From contig CBDUSI010000008.1 in NCBI GenBank assembly GCA_965370045.1, positions 1 through 61,844 on the forward strand: DNA of 61,844 nucleotides, given 5' to 3'. Source of the stretch: CAZONU01 sp965370045 (GTDB taxonomy: Bacteria; Planctomycetota; SZUA-567; JAKLDR01). Below, in pieces: positions 1 to 7,512 of this stretch. The stretch's first letter is position 1. The number at the start of each line of letters is the position of its first letter. The position numbers were made by a program, and so were the translations under genes. The notes beneath the pieces are model-generated. The model had not been told where the DNA came from. It searched no databases and saw only the letters and a list, made by a program, of their open reading frames with translations.

Positions 1-59
1 GCTGTGCGGGCCCCCCCGGCCAATGGGCCCAAGTGTGGCGAACCCCCGCCCAGGGCCGC

Positions 60-72
60 GGGGGGGGGGGGG
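60..72. repeat. Homopolymeric G tract (13 G)
   Basis: A run of 13 consecutive G residues lies 21 bases upstream of the -35 box of the first gene. C7 tracts flank it at 11-17 and 81-87. Such runs are prone to slipped-strand change and to assembly error, and this one sits near the end of the window. Confidence 0.9.
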
Positions 73-93
73 CAGCCCGGCCCCCCCACTTTC

Positions 94-122
94 TTGACAT
101 CCCCGCCCGGTGAACGTAAAGT
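94..122 (+). promoter_or_regulatory. Sigma70-type promoter of the RdhA-like gene
   Basis: A perfect TTGACA (94-99) is followed after 17 bases by TAAAGT (117-122). The predicted start near 129 leaves a leader of about 18 bases before the GTG at 147. The -35 and spacing are consensus; the -10 is weaker. Confidence 0.6.
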
Positions 123-146
123 TTCTTCAGGGAATTCAGCAGCGAG

Positions 147-1157
147 GTGTCCGTGGCGCGTCCGCCCTGCACTATTGACGAGAAGACCATCCGCCGCTTC
201 GACGGCCGGAACACGGTCTTCGCGCGCATGCGCACCGACCGATCCCTGCCTTTTTACGGCCAGAGCATGTACTCGCGCACCGCCGAGGCCATCGCCCGCG
301 GCGGGCCGGGCCGCACGCGCGTCGACCTCGAGGAGGCCATGTCCTCCTGGACGGTGCACGATTACTTCCGCGGCGGCTTCGGAGACGAGAAGCTCGGCGA
401 GCCGGACTCGGTGATGGCCGAGCCCGCGCGGCCGCGGCACGAGTTCGCCTCGCCGGCCGAGGCCGCGGCGCGCCTGAAGGCCGCGGCGCTGCGCCTGGGC
501 GCCTGCGCGGCCGGCGCGGCGCGCGCTAACCCGCTCTGGATCTATTCTCATAATTCTCGCGGAGAAACGATCGAGCTGCCCACCGGCGTCGAGCACGCCC
601 TGGTGATGTGCGTGCCCATGGACCGCGAGGGAATCAGCAAGTCCCCGGGCTTCGAGGCCGCCGCGGCCACCGGCCGGGCCTACTCGATGATGGCCTTGGT
701 GGCCTCCAGCATCGCGGAGATGATCCGGCGCTTGGGATACCGGGCGGTCTCCTGCGGGAACGGCACCGCGCTGAGCGTGCCCCTGGCCGTCGACGCCGGG
801 CTGGGGGTCATGGGCCGCAGCGGCATGCTGCTTACCCGCGAGCGCGGGCCTTGCGTACGCATCTGCAAGGTCTTCACCGACCTGCCCCTGGCGCCCGACG
901 AGCCGGAGCGCGCGGACGCCGGGGACCCGTGCAAAAAGTGCCGGGCCTGCGCGCGGGCCTGCCCCGCCGGGGCCATTTCCGACGCCGAGGAGCCCGGCTA
1001 CGAGACATTGAACGCCTCCAACCGCCCCGGCGTGCTGCGCTGGGCGGTGGACGCCGAGAAGTGCTACGCCTTCTGGGTCGAGAACGGCGCGGATTGCTCG
1101 AACTGCATCGCCGCCTGCCCCTACCAGGCGCGGAAAGGAAGAGGAGAAACGTCATGA
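147..1157 (+). CDS. Reductive dehalogenase-like corrinoid iron-sulfur protein, cytosolic
   Basis: A 336-residue protein of the RdhA/QueG-like superfamily. These enzymes use a cobamide and two [4Fe-4S] clusters for reductive chemistry, such as halide removal in RdhA. The C-terminal part shows a first cluster motif CKKCRACARACP (from Cys262), and then the RdhA-like spacing Cys, FW, DC and CIAACPY (residues about 305-323). Upstream, a GYRAVSCGN segment and AGLGVMGRSG followed by VRICKVFTDLPL match the cobamide-binding core of the dehalogenase family. There is no Tat leader, and the two arginines near residue 16 are not followed by a hydrophobic stretch, so the product should be cytosolic. That is unlike respiratory RdhA. 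No RdhB-type anchor is visible. The GTG start keeps the N-terminal RRFDGRNTVFARM region; ATG 228 is an alternative. The substrate is unknown. Confidence 0.75.
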   Translation: MSVARPPCTIDEKTIRRFDGRNTVFARMRTDRSLPFYGQSMYSRTAEAIARGGPGRTRVDLEEAMSSWTVHDYFRGGFGDEKLGEPDSVMAEPARPRHEFASPAEAAARLKAAALRLGACAAGAARANPLWIYSHNSRGETIELPTGVEHALVMCVPMDREGISKSPGFEAAAATGRAYSMMALVASSIAEMIRRLGYRAVSCGNGTALSVPLAVDAGLGVMGRSGMLLTRERGPCVRICKVFTDLPLAPDEPERADAGDPCKKCRACARACPAGAISDAEEPGYETLNASNRPGVLRWAVDAEKCYAFWVENGADCSNCIAACPYQARKGRGETS

Positions 1158-1864
1158 TGAAAAAACTGGGCTGCCTGATGGCGCTGGCCGGGATACTGAC
1201 CTTCGTGGGCGCCTTCGCGCTCTTCGGGAAAGCGGTCTGGCAGGCCAAGGAGGCCCGGAAGGTGCACAGCCTCGACCTGACGCCCGCGAAGCCGAAAGAC
1301 GCCGGGGCCACGGCCCCCGGGCCGGTGGCCGCCAAGCCGGTCACCTCGGAGGTCATCACCGTGGGCACCGACAAGGCCTGCCAGTTGGAGGTCGAGCTGA
1401 CGGTCAAGGTCACGTCAGCCAAGAAGGTCACCGACGCGGCCGGCGATACCGACTACGAGGCCAGGTACAAGTTTCCATTCAGCTACAAGGTGACTGACGA
1501 GAAGGGCGTCGTTATATTCTCCGAGAAGGCCCCCCTGGCCTGGGACGCGGGCACGCGCGTCTACGGGGCCAGCGACGTCGGTGAGACCGGCGGCACGATG
1601 ACCGTCACCCACCACCTGGATAAGTTCGACGTTCCCGAGCCGGGCAAGATCAAGATAGAGGTCGAGCTGGAGCCGGACACCGGGTTCAAGGCCGAGCTGG
1701 TCAAGGCCGAGCTGGTGGTCTTCGACAACGTCGCCCGGCACGCCAGGTCGGTGGGCTTCGGGGTGCTCATGCTCTTCGGCGGGCCGGTGCTTTTCGTTCT
1801 GGGGGGCATGGTGTTCCTGGCCGGGCTGCTATTCGACAGCAGCCGGAAGAGCCGCAGGCGCTAG
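1154..1864 (+). CDS. Membrane protein with two TM segments and a periplasmic domain
   Basis: A 236-residue protein I do not recognise. The ATG overlaps the stop of the RdhA-like gene (ATGA) and follows a good ribosome site (GGAAGAGGAG), so the two are translationally coupled. A hydrophobic segment lies at about residues 5-27 and a second at about 205-228, with a beta-rich hydrophilic domain between them and a basic tail (RKSRRR). That layout suggests a domain outside the cytoplasm with both ends inside. It is too long and differently arranged to be an RdhB anchor, which is about 90 residues with three TM helices. A functional link to the upstream gene is inferred from coupling only. Confidence 0.75.
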   Translation: MMKKLGCLMALAGILTFVGAFALFGKAVWQAKEARKVHSLDLTPAKPKDAGATAPGPVAAKPVTSEVITVGTDKACQLEVELTVKVTSAKKVTDAAGDTDYEARYKFPFSYKVTDEKGVVIFSEKAPLAWDAGTRVYGASDVGETGGTMTVTHHLDKFDVPEPGKIKIEVELEPDTGFKAELVKAELVVFDNVARHARSVGFGVLMLFGGPVLFVLGGMVFLAGLLFDSSRKSRRR

Positions 1865-1922
1865 CCGGCTGTTTTTCAACGGACTGCTGGCGCTTCTTCA
1901 CCACCGCGACTTCCCGCCGGGA

Positions 1923-2702
1923 TTACTTGAAGCCCGGCTCCCCCTTCTCGTGCAGGTGCGCGCCCTTGTCCTCCAGCGTCTCGGCGGCGTTCGCTATGGG
2001 CACGTTGGGGGCCTTAAGCGGCTCGGCCCAGACGCCGGCCGGCGCGGCCCACTTGACGGCGTTCTTGAGGACCAGCTTGATGTTCTCGTCGTGGTAGATG
2101 GGGTAGGTCTCGTGCCCCGGCTGGAAGTAGAATATCTTGCCGGCGCCGCGGTGCCAGGTGCAGCCCGAGCGGAAGACCTCGCCGCCTTCGAACCAGCCGA
2201 TGAAGATCTGCTCGTCGGGCGCCGGGATGCCGAAGGGCTCGCCGTACATCTCCTCGTGGGGCAGCTCGAAGTACTCGCCGAGCCCCTGGGTGATGGCGTG
2301 GCCGGGGTTGCAGTTCCAGACGCGTTCGCGCTCGCCGCACTCCCGCCAGTGCAGCGCGCAGCCGGTGCCCATCATGCGCTTGAATATCTTTGAGAAGTGC
2401 GCGGAGTGCAGCAGCACGAGTCCCATGCCGCCGAGCACCCGCTCCTGGACGCGGTCGACGACCTCGTCCCGAACCTCCCCGTGCGCGCAGTGGCCCCACC
2501 AGGTCAAGACGTCGGTTTCGGCCAGGACTTCCTCGGTCAGTCCGTGCTCGGGCTCCTGCAGCGTGGCGGTGCGCGCCTTGATTTTCTTATCCTCGGCAAG
2601 CCCGCCCGCGATAGCCGCGTGCATGCCCTGGGGATAGATATCTCTCACTGCTTCGTGCTTCTGCTCGTGGACGTTCTCGCCCCAGACGGTAACGCGAATC
2701 AT
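1923..2702 (-). CDS. ThuA-like (trehalose utilisation-type) protein
   Basis: A 259-residue protein with a class-I glutamine-amidotransferase-like fold of the ThuA family. These proteins often sit in sugar-catabolic gene sets, and their chemistry is poorly defined. Visible family features are the N-terminal beta strand MIRVTVWGEN, the segment DVLTWWGHCAHG, the nucleophile-elbow-like GLVLLHSAHFSK, and the C-terminal FYFQPGHETYPIY, which is typical of ThuA. The length is normal for the family. The start is supported by GAAGGAG eight bases upstream. It is transcribed divergently from the gene at 2836 and convergently with the gene ending at 1864. No sugar genes lie nearby, so the substrate cannot be inferred. 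Confidence 0.85.
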   Translation of the reverse strand: MIRVTVWGENVHEQKHEAVRDIYPQGMHAAIAGGLAEDKKIKARTATLQEPEHGLTEEVLAETDVLTWWGHCAHGEVRDEVVDRVQERVLGGMGLVLLHSAHFSKIFKRMMGTGCALHWRECGERERVWNCNPGHAITQGLGEYFELPHEEMYGEPFGIPAPDEQIFIGWFEGGEVFRSGCTWHRGAGKIFYFQPGHETYPIYHDENIKLVLKNAVKWAAPAGVWAEPLKAPNVPIANAAETLEDKGAHLHEKGEPGFK

Positions 2703-2789
2703 CCGGCATCTCCTTCTTCAAGTCGCGGCCCGGCGGCAGGGTTTACCCTCGCCGGCGCAAATATCAAGCGCGTTCCCGGCCGCGGCCCC

Positions 2790-2819
2790 TTGCCCCCGAC
2801 GGGGGCTGGGAGGTATAAT
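2790..2819 (+). promoter_or_regulatory. Promoter with an inverted repeat in its spacer
   Basis: TTGCCC (2790-2795) and a perfect TATAAT (2814-2819) are 18 bases apart, upstream of the start at 2836. A perfect inverted repeat, GCCCCC GAC GGGGGC (2792-2806), overlaps the -35 box and the spacer, where a repressor could bind. Confidence 0.55.
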
Positions 2820-2835
2820 AGAGGTGGAGTAGGGA

Positions 2836-3972
2836 ATGGAGCTGATGCGAAAGTCTTTCTGGATAGCATTGCCTCTCGTTGTGGCCGCATGTGTAGCGTG
2901 CCTCTGCTGGCTGGCATGCGGCAGCTGCGCCTCGCGCCCCGGGACCGCAACACCGTCCGGGGCAGGGAAAGCTGAGTCGCCCGGCCCATTTGACGCGGTG
3001 TTGCTTGACCGTTTGGCCGATTGGCAGGTGCTCTCTCCGGGCCAAGACTATGGGCTGAAGCTGGAGGGGGGAGCAAGCGTCGGCCGTGCGCCGAAGAAGG
3101 CTTGGGTTCACAAGATTACACGAAGAATCCCGGACCTTTCTGACTCCGACAGCTGGAAGCAATGGGCAAGAAGAGCAGGCATCAAGGGGAAAATGAAGTA
3201 CAACGGTGTCCAATGGTCCTTCGAAGGCGATGGTCGGGGCATCACGGTGTATAAGTCTATGCGTCAGATGTGTTACGGTAACAACAGTTCTGGCCCGGAG
3301 GCGCTCATCAGAGATGCCGCCAAGAAAGCCAAGGCGCCGCAAGTGGTGGCAAAGGGCGAAGCCGAAATGCGCGCAATCGGCTGGTGGCCTAAAGGGATAG
3401 ATGCCAAACGAGTGAGCTGTGGATCAACCCTCACGTCATGGGGAGGCAGCAGTTACGTTTCGCACATCACGGCGGAGTATGGTGGGCTGATCGAAGGACG
3501 GCCGGTGGATGGCCCCGGCCTCTTCTACCGCATAACGACGATCGTAACCGGCTTGGTGGACGTGGCTGAATTGCGCTGGGCGGAGACAAGACGCTACAAG
3601 CACCTCAAGTGCAAGTCCGTTCGCGAAGCGTTTGAAGGGCTCAACCGGGGCCACGCGCAGCCGCTTCCCATCCAATGCGTTGGCTCGAAGGCCAAGTTCG
3701 CCGGTGTAGTGTACTACATGAATAAGGTCCCTTCGTCGGATCATGCCCATCCGTTCCTCAAGTTCCGGTTAACCACGCCCAAGGGATACTCCTACGACGC
3801 CTATGTGCCTGCCATCAAAGGCAAGTACTTCAAGAATCCCAAGCGGCAAGTCTTGATCAAGGAACTGGAGGAGGCAAAGAAGAAGACCAAGACAGGCAAG
3901 ACCGGAGTAACTCGCCCGCCTGGAGGTGCCAAGGTGCCCGCTGGCGGCGCTGAAGACTCCCGCCGGAAATAA
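2836..3972 (+). CDS. Probable lipoprotein or secreted protein of unknown function
   Basis: A 378-residue protein I do not recognise. The N-terminus (residues about 4-30) is a basic-then-hydrophobic leader ending in WLACGSC, so Cys28 may be lipidated, although the lipobox is imperfect. The mature part is rich in Lys, Gly and Trp. The C-terminal third has a compact stretch with YYMNKVPSSDHAHPF and KFRLTTPKGYSYDAYVP, followed by a charged KKKTKTG tail. Base composition is lower than in neighbours (34 of 60 GC in 3121-3180), which suggests recent acquisition or weaker codon selection. The gene has its own promoter and is flanked by gene-poor DNA on the right. ATG 2845 is an alternative start. Confidence 0.7.
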   Translation: MELMRKSFWIALPLVVAACVACLCWLACGSCASRPGTATPSGAGKAESPGPFDAVLLDRLADWQVLSPGQDYGLKLEGGASVGRAPKKAWVHKITRRIPDLSDSDSWKQWARRAGIKGKMKYNGVQWSFEGDGRGITVYKSMRQMCYGNNSSGPEALIRDAAKKAKAPQVVAKGEAEMRAIGWWPKGIDAKRVSCGSTLTSWGGSSYVSHITAEYGGLIEGRPVDGPGLFYRITTIVTGLVDVAELRWAETRRYKHLKCKSVREAFEGLNRGHAQPLPIQCVGSKAKFAGVVYYMNKVPSSDHAHPFLKFRLTTPKGYSYDAYVPAIKGKYFKNPKRQVLIKELEEAKKKTKTGKTGVTRPPGGAKVPAGGAEDSRRK

Positions 3973-4199
3973 TGGAAGATTCTGCCCCAATTGCCTGACG
4001 AGCCGACTCACGGCTCTTGGCCATCGGGCCAATAAAGTCCGGGATTCCGCGTTCCGGGGCGAGAAAGCCTTCTTGGCCATGCGGGCGAAAATCCCGGAAA
4101 TCTTCTCGCTGAAACCGCGCGGCTTAGCGTCTTGCGAATCGTCCGGGAGCCCGCTTGGTGAACAGGTGCTCATAGTACTTATGAGGGGGTACTTTTTCT
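3973..4199. other. Gene-poor intergenic DNA
   Basis: No convincing gene on either strand. An open frame crosses 3926-4201, but its composition (Ser/Arg-rich, no motif) and lack of a ribosome site argue against coding. The repeat cluster begins directly after it. Confidence 0.6.
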
Positions 4200-4247
4200 A
4201 ACCGCCAAGACGCGGAGGTACTATTGAACCGCCAAGACGCCAAGAAG
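4200..4247 (+). repeat. Two direct copies of an AACCGCCAAGACGC repeat
   Basis: AACCGCCAAGACGC occurs at 4200-4213 and, in the longer form AACCGCCAAGACGCCAAG, at 4227-4244. Both resemble the AACCACCAAGACACCAAG-like repeat found 350 bases downstream (A replaced by G at two places). GACGCCAAGAGCAAAG at 4267-4282 is a further eroded match inside the start of the next gene. Confidence 0.85.
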
Positions 4248-4252
4248 GGCTA

Positions 4253-5203
4253 TTGACCTTGATCAAGGACGCCAAGAGCAAAGAACTCTCTTTCCCGCGG
4301 GAAGTGCTGATCGACGCCGCCCGCCAGCGCGGGCGGGGGGCGTCCTGGGAACTGATTGCCGAGAACACCGGAGCCAGCGCCGGCGACCTGGTTACGTTCT
4401 CCATCGACCATCCCGAGGTCTGGGGCCCGCTGTCCGAGCGCGCGGAGAAACTGCGATTGCAGGAAGCCGAGGGCGAAACCCTCGCGGGACTTTGTATGTT
4501 GCTGAAAAGCGACGACGAGACCGCCGCCGAAAACGCCGCCCGCGAACTCTTGATACACCGCCGCCACGTCGAGCGAAGACGTTATCAACCACCAAGACAC
4601 AAAGACACCAAGAACCTTGAGGGCTCCAACGCGGCGGAAGCCGCTCGCGAAGCCAGCGCGCCTTCCCGCGACCCGGGCTCCAACTTAGTGGCTTGGTGTC
4701 TTGGTGGTGAAAAGGAAGCGCCGGAAGAGCTGCGGCGCCGCATTACGTATGCGACGCACCGCGTGGCCCACGGCGCCGACTACATCACGATTGCCGGCGA
4801 AGTCGGCCTCCCCCGGGAAGAAGTCACGCGGTGGGCCTTCATCTACGCGAAAGCCTGGGACAAGGCATATCCAACGGCGCGCCGCACCGCGGCACAGTTC
4901 GGCGCGTCACTGGCCGTTAACAGGCTGCTGGAGTTCGTAGTCGGCTTCGACCCCAAACTCGCCGCCCGCGCGGGACGGACATTACTCGTCCACAGACGGC
5001 ACATGCATTGGGCGAGCACAAGTCAACCGCAGAGCACGGGAGAAGGCACGGCAACATATCCGTCATCCCTGACTCAGGTCGTAGTCGCCATCCCTGGCGA
5101 CGGCTCGCTTAGAGTCGCTCGCCGCTCCGGGCCGGCCCGTTCCTCTGGAACGGTGCGTCCCTCCGCCGATTCCGCCTCCCACCCCCGCGACGGTCCCGGT
5201 TGA
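4253..5203 (+). CDS. Protein with two copies of a ~95-residue module (HTH-like)
   Basis: A 316-residue protein with a clear internal duplication that I cannot name. Module 1 (residues about 16-109) and module 2 (about 161-253) align over their full length. Both have an R-x-GA turn followed by a helix-turn-helix-like segment (SWELIAENTGASAGDLV and DYITIAGEVGLPREEVT), and both end in a shared signature (LLIHRRH and LLVHRRH). Residues 111-156, between them, are encoded by a palindromic repeat element (4587-4708). The DNA-reading look recalls small terminase subunits or transposon-associated HTH proteins, but this is a guess. The TTG start lies in repeat DNA and is uncertain. The last 60 or so codons are low-complexity Ser/Arg and may not be functional. 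Confidence 0.5.
   Translation: MTLIKDAKSKELSFPREVLIDAARQRGRGASWELIAENTGASAGDLVTFSIDHPEVWGPLSERAEKLRLQEAEGETLAGLCMLLKSDDETAAENAARELLIHRRHVERRRYQPPRHKDTKNLEGSNAAEAAREASAPSRDPGSNLVAWCLGGEKEAPEELRRRITYATHRVAHGADYITIAGEVGLPREEVTRWAFIYAKAWDKAYPTARRTAAQFGASLAVNRLLEFVVGFDPKLAARAGRTLLVHRRHMHWASTSQPQSTGEGTATYPSSLTQVVVAIPGDGSLRVARRSGPARSSGTVRPSADSASHPRDGPG
4587..4708. repeat. Palindromic repeat element inside a coding region
   Basis: The left end has ACCACCAAGACAC and AAGACACCAAG (within 4587-4612). The right end has CTTGGTGTCTTGGTGGT (4692-4708), the reverse complement of ACCACCAAGACACCAAG. The 122-base unit has inverted ends like a MITE or dispersed intergenic repeat and adds an in-frame linker to the host gene. 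Confidence 0.7.
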
Positions 5204-5350
5204 GGCGGTCGCGCGCGCCCGGAAATCGCAAGTCCGAGTGAACCTTTCGCCCTGTAATATCGTTTGGGAGATTGGAGACGGAAGAAGGGCAGGCCTGCCC
5301 CTCCACCAGAGAAGCAGAGGAGCGCGGAAGCCGCTCCCGGGAGGAGGGTT

Positions 5351-6040
5351 ATGCCCAGTAAGCTATTGCTCGCGGTGCCGGCGTTGGCACTGACGTTCTC
5401 GGTGTCCGCCGCGGCCGAGAAACGCCCGCCGATCAAGCGCCCGCCGCTGGTCAAGAAGACCAGGAAGAAGACCAAGCCGGCCATCGCCATCGGGAAGGAC
5501 TTCGTGGCGCTGGCCAAGGGCGGCTACTCCGCGCGCCTGGCGGCCTTCGCGGCGCTGCTGCCCCGGGCCGGCGAGTTGGCCCCCGCGGCCAGCGCCGAGG
5601 CCCGGCGGCTGCGCAAGCTGCCCGAGCAGACCAACGAGGTCTCCAGGCGCATGCTGGCCTTCGTGACCGGCTGCCTGGACGACCTGGTCGCCGAGGTCGC
5701 GGTCATGAAGAAGTGGAAGAAGGGCCCCTCGCCGAAGGCCGACAAGATCTCCGGGCGCACCGTGGACCTGACCTGCAAGGACCTGGCCATCGCCAAGCTC
5801 CTGGCCCGGGCCAGCAAGGGCTGGGGCGTGACCATAGAACTCAGCCCCGCGGCGCGGCGCTTCAAGGCCGCGCTGGACCTGGAGCTCACCGGCGCCCCGA
5901 GCCTCAAGGAGTTCCTGGACTGGCTGGCCGGCGATCAGGGCCTGGTCTACGGCCACGTCGGCGATAAGATAGTCATCGTGCCGCCGGCGTCGGTCACGCT
6001 CAAGCATAATATGGATAAGGCCAAGGCCCCGAAGAAGTAA
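5351..6040 (+). CDS. Secreted protein with a C-terminal STN/secretin-like domain
   Basis: A 229-residue protein. ATG 5351 follows GGGAGGAGGG and begins a signal peptide (hydrophobic residues 4-20, SAAA cleavage area). A Lys/Pro-rich spacer and a helical middle follow. Residues about 133-218 have the pattern of the short N-terminal domain of secretins and TonB receptors (STN): VDLTCKDLAIAKLLARAS, VTIELSP, SLKEFLDWLAG, then a final strand VGDKIVIVPP. In secretins this fold packs into a periplasmic ring. Here it stands alone, so a periplasmic adaptor or peptidoglycan/trafficking role is only inferred. The STN assignment is by pattern, not by search. A GC hairpin with TTT follows the stop, separating this gene from the next. 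Confidence 0.7.
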   Translation: MPSKLLLAVPALALTFSVSAAAEKRPPIKRPPLVKKTRKKTKPAIAIGKDFVALAKGGYSARLAAFAALLPRAGELAPAASAEARRLRKLPEQTNEVSRRMLAFVTGCLDDLVAEVAVMKKWKKGPSPKADKISGRTVDLTCKDLAIAKLLARASKGWGVTIELSPAARRFKAALDLELTGAPSLKEFLDWLAGDQGLVYGHVGDKIVIVPPASVTLKHNMDKAKAPKK

Positions 6041-6086
6041 GCGCGGCAGCCATCGGCCCCGCCCGACCGCATGCGGGGCCCCTGCG

Positions 6087-6117
6087 GGCGGCGGCCTCCC
6101 CCGGGGCCGCCGCCTTT
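6087..6117 (+). terminator. GC-rich stem-loop with short T run
   Basis: A perfect 10-bp stem, GGCGGCGGCC (6087-6096) with GGCCGCCGCC (6105-6114), has an 8-base loop and is followed by TTT only. It is a plausible but weak intrinsic terminator for the STN-like gene. Confidence 0.5.
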
Positions 6118-6214
6118 CACCGGGCTGCGGGAAAAAGCTTTGCAAAACGACCCGGGGGTATGGACAATCTCTCCAGGCGGCGGTGCCGCCGGAGCGTTTT
6201 TCCAGGAGAAGCCC

Positions 6215-7441
6215 ATGCGCAAGACCCTCCCTCTGGCCCTACTGCTGGCCGTCGCCGGCCTGGTCCCGGGTGCCTCGCAAGCCGGGGAGGCCAAGCCCGC
6301 CGGCCTCACCGACAAGCAGATCCAGGCCTTCGCCGAGAAGATCGAGGCCACCCTCAACGCCGGGGACGGCAGGGCCTTCGACGCGGCCATTGACATTGGC
6401 GAGCTGGTCACCCGGTCGCTCAAGGGCACCGGCGCGTCCAAGAAGCTGGTGCAGAAGCTCTGCAAGAACATGGCTGGCAGGGTGCACCTGGGGGTCCAAC
6501 TGGCCCAGACCGTCAAGACCGGGGGCAGCTACAGGCTGCTGAGGGTCCGCAAGCCCGGCGGCGAGCCCCGGGCAGTCTTCCGGATGCTGAAGGGCGATAC
6601 GACCCTCAACTACCACGAACTGCTCCTGGCCCCCCGGGCCGGCGGCGGCGTGAGGATCGTGGACGTCTTCATCTACTCAAGCGGGGAGCTGCTGAGCAAT
6701 AGCCTGCGGCGCGGTTTTCTCCCGCTGGTGGTCCTGGCCAACCGCGGCGCGCTGGACAAGCTGCCGCGCAGCGAGAGCGAGTACATCAAGAACCTGCCCA
6801 AGATCCAGGCCGTGACGGGCCACGCCCGAGGCGGCCGCTTCAAGCAGGCCCTGGCGGTCTACGCCGGGTTGCCCGACTCACTCAAGAAGGACAAGACCCT
6901 CCTGATCTTTAGGGTGCAGTGCGCCATGGAGCTCTACAGCCCGAGCCAGAAGAAGGGCGAAACCGAGTACCTGGCCGCCCTGACCTACTTCAAGAAGCAC
7001 CACCCCAATGATCCTGGCCTGGACCTCCTGCTGATCGACTCCTACTTCCTGCGCAAGCAGTACCCCCAGGCCCTCAGGTGCGTGGATCGCCTGGACAAGA
7101 TGGTCGGCGGCGATCCTTACCTCGATCTCCACCGCGGCAACGCGCGCCTGCGCCAGGGCAAGTTCATAGAAGCCAAGAAGCTCTACAATCGACTTATCAA
7201 GCGCGAGCCCAAGATGCTCTTGCCCTACGCCGGCCTGGTGGGCGTCAGCCTCAAGCAGAAGGACTTCAAGGAGACCGCCCGGCTGCTTCGCTTCCTGGAA
7301 ACGAAGTTCAAGCTGAGCTTCGACCACATCCGCAATATCCCGGACCACGCCGAGTTCCTCAAGTCCGAGGAGGGCAAGAAGTGGCGCGGTCCCGCGGCGG
7401 CGCCGGCGACCAAGAAGGCCCCGCCGGCGGCGGCGAAGTGA
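6215..7441 (+). CDS. Secreted TPR-repeat protein
   Basis: A 408-residue protein. ATG 6215, preceded by CCAGGAGAAG, starts a clean signal peptide (MRKTLPLALLLAVAGLVPG, cleavage near ASQAGEA). The first 200 residues form a mixed domain I do not recognise (conserved-looking FRMLKGDTTLNYHELLL). The C-terminal half is helical repeats of TPR character: RGGRFKQALAVYAGLPDSL, RKQYPQALRCVDRLDKMVG, RLRQGKFIEAKKLYNRLIK and LKQKDFKETARLLRFLE. It ends in an Ala/Lys/Pro tail. Such proteins usually act as periplasmic scaffolds. It follows the STN-like secreted gene and precedes the fatty-acid operon, with a strong promoter between, so no operon link to either is certain. Confidence 0.75.
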   Translation: MRKTLPLALLLAVAGLVPGASQAGEAKPAGLTDKQIQAFAEKIEATLNAGDGRAFDAAIDIGELVTRSLKGTGASKKLVQKLCKNMAGRVHLGVQLAQTVKTGGSYRLLRVRKPGGEPRAVFRMLKGDTTLNYHELLLAPRAGGGVRIVDVFIYSSGELLSNSLRRGFLPLVVLANRGALDKLPRSESEYIKNLPKIQAVTGHARGGRFKQALAVYAGLPDSLKKDKTLLIFRVQCAMELYSPSQKKGETEYLAALTYFKKHHPNDPGLDLLLIDSYFLRKQYPQALRCVDRLDKMVGGDPYLDLHRGNARLRQGKFIEAKKLYNRLIKREPKMLLPYAGLVGVSLKQKDFKETARLLRFLETKFKLSFDHIRNIPDHAEFLKSEEGKKWRGPAAAPATKKAPPAAAK

Positions 7442-7512
7442 CCGCCGGTCAGGCGCTTGCGACCGCGGGCCGGCCGCGGAGCGGGCGCCGGCAAAAAAGC
7501 TCGGGCAAGTGG

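Noticed and set aside
147..230. Tat signal in the RdhA-like protein
   Set aside because: Two arginines occur near residue 16, but the RRxFLK-like context and the hydrophobic segment are missing.
1154..1864. RdhB membrane anchor
   Set aside because: RdhB is about 90 residues with three TM helices; this protein is 236 residues with two terminal helices and a soluble domain.
3926..4201. A 91-codon frame after the lower-GC lipoprotein gene
   Set aside because: It starts inside the previous gene, lacks a ribosome site and has no recognisable or regular composition.
5204..5350. Promoter with TAATAT at 5255-5260 before the STN-like gene
   Set aside because: The -10 is good, but no -35 resembling TTGACA lies 15-18 bases upstream.
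7442..7500. Terminator after the TPR gene (CCGCGG and CCGCGG arms)
   Set aside because: Only a short palindrome with no T run; composition alone could give it.
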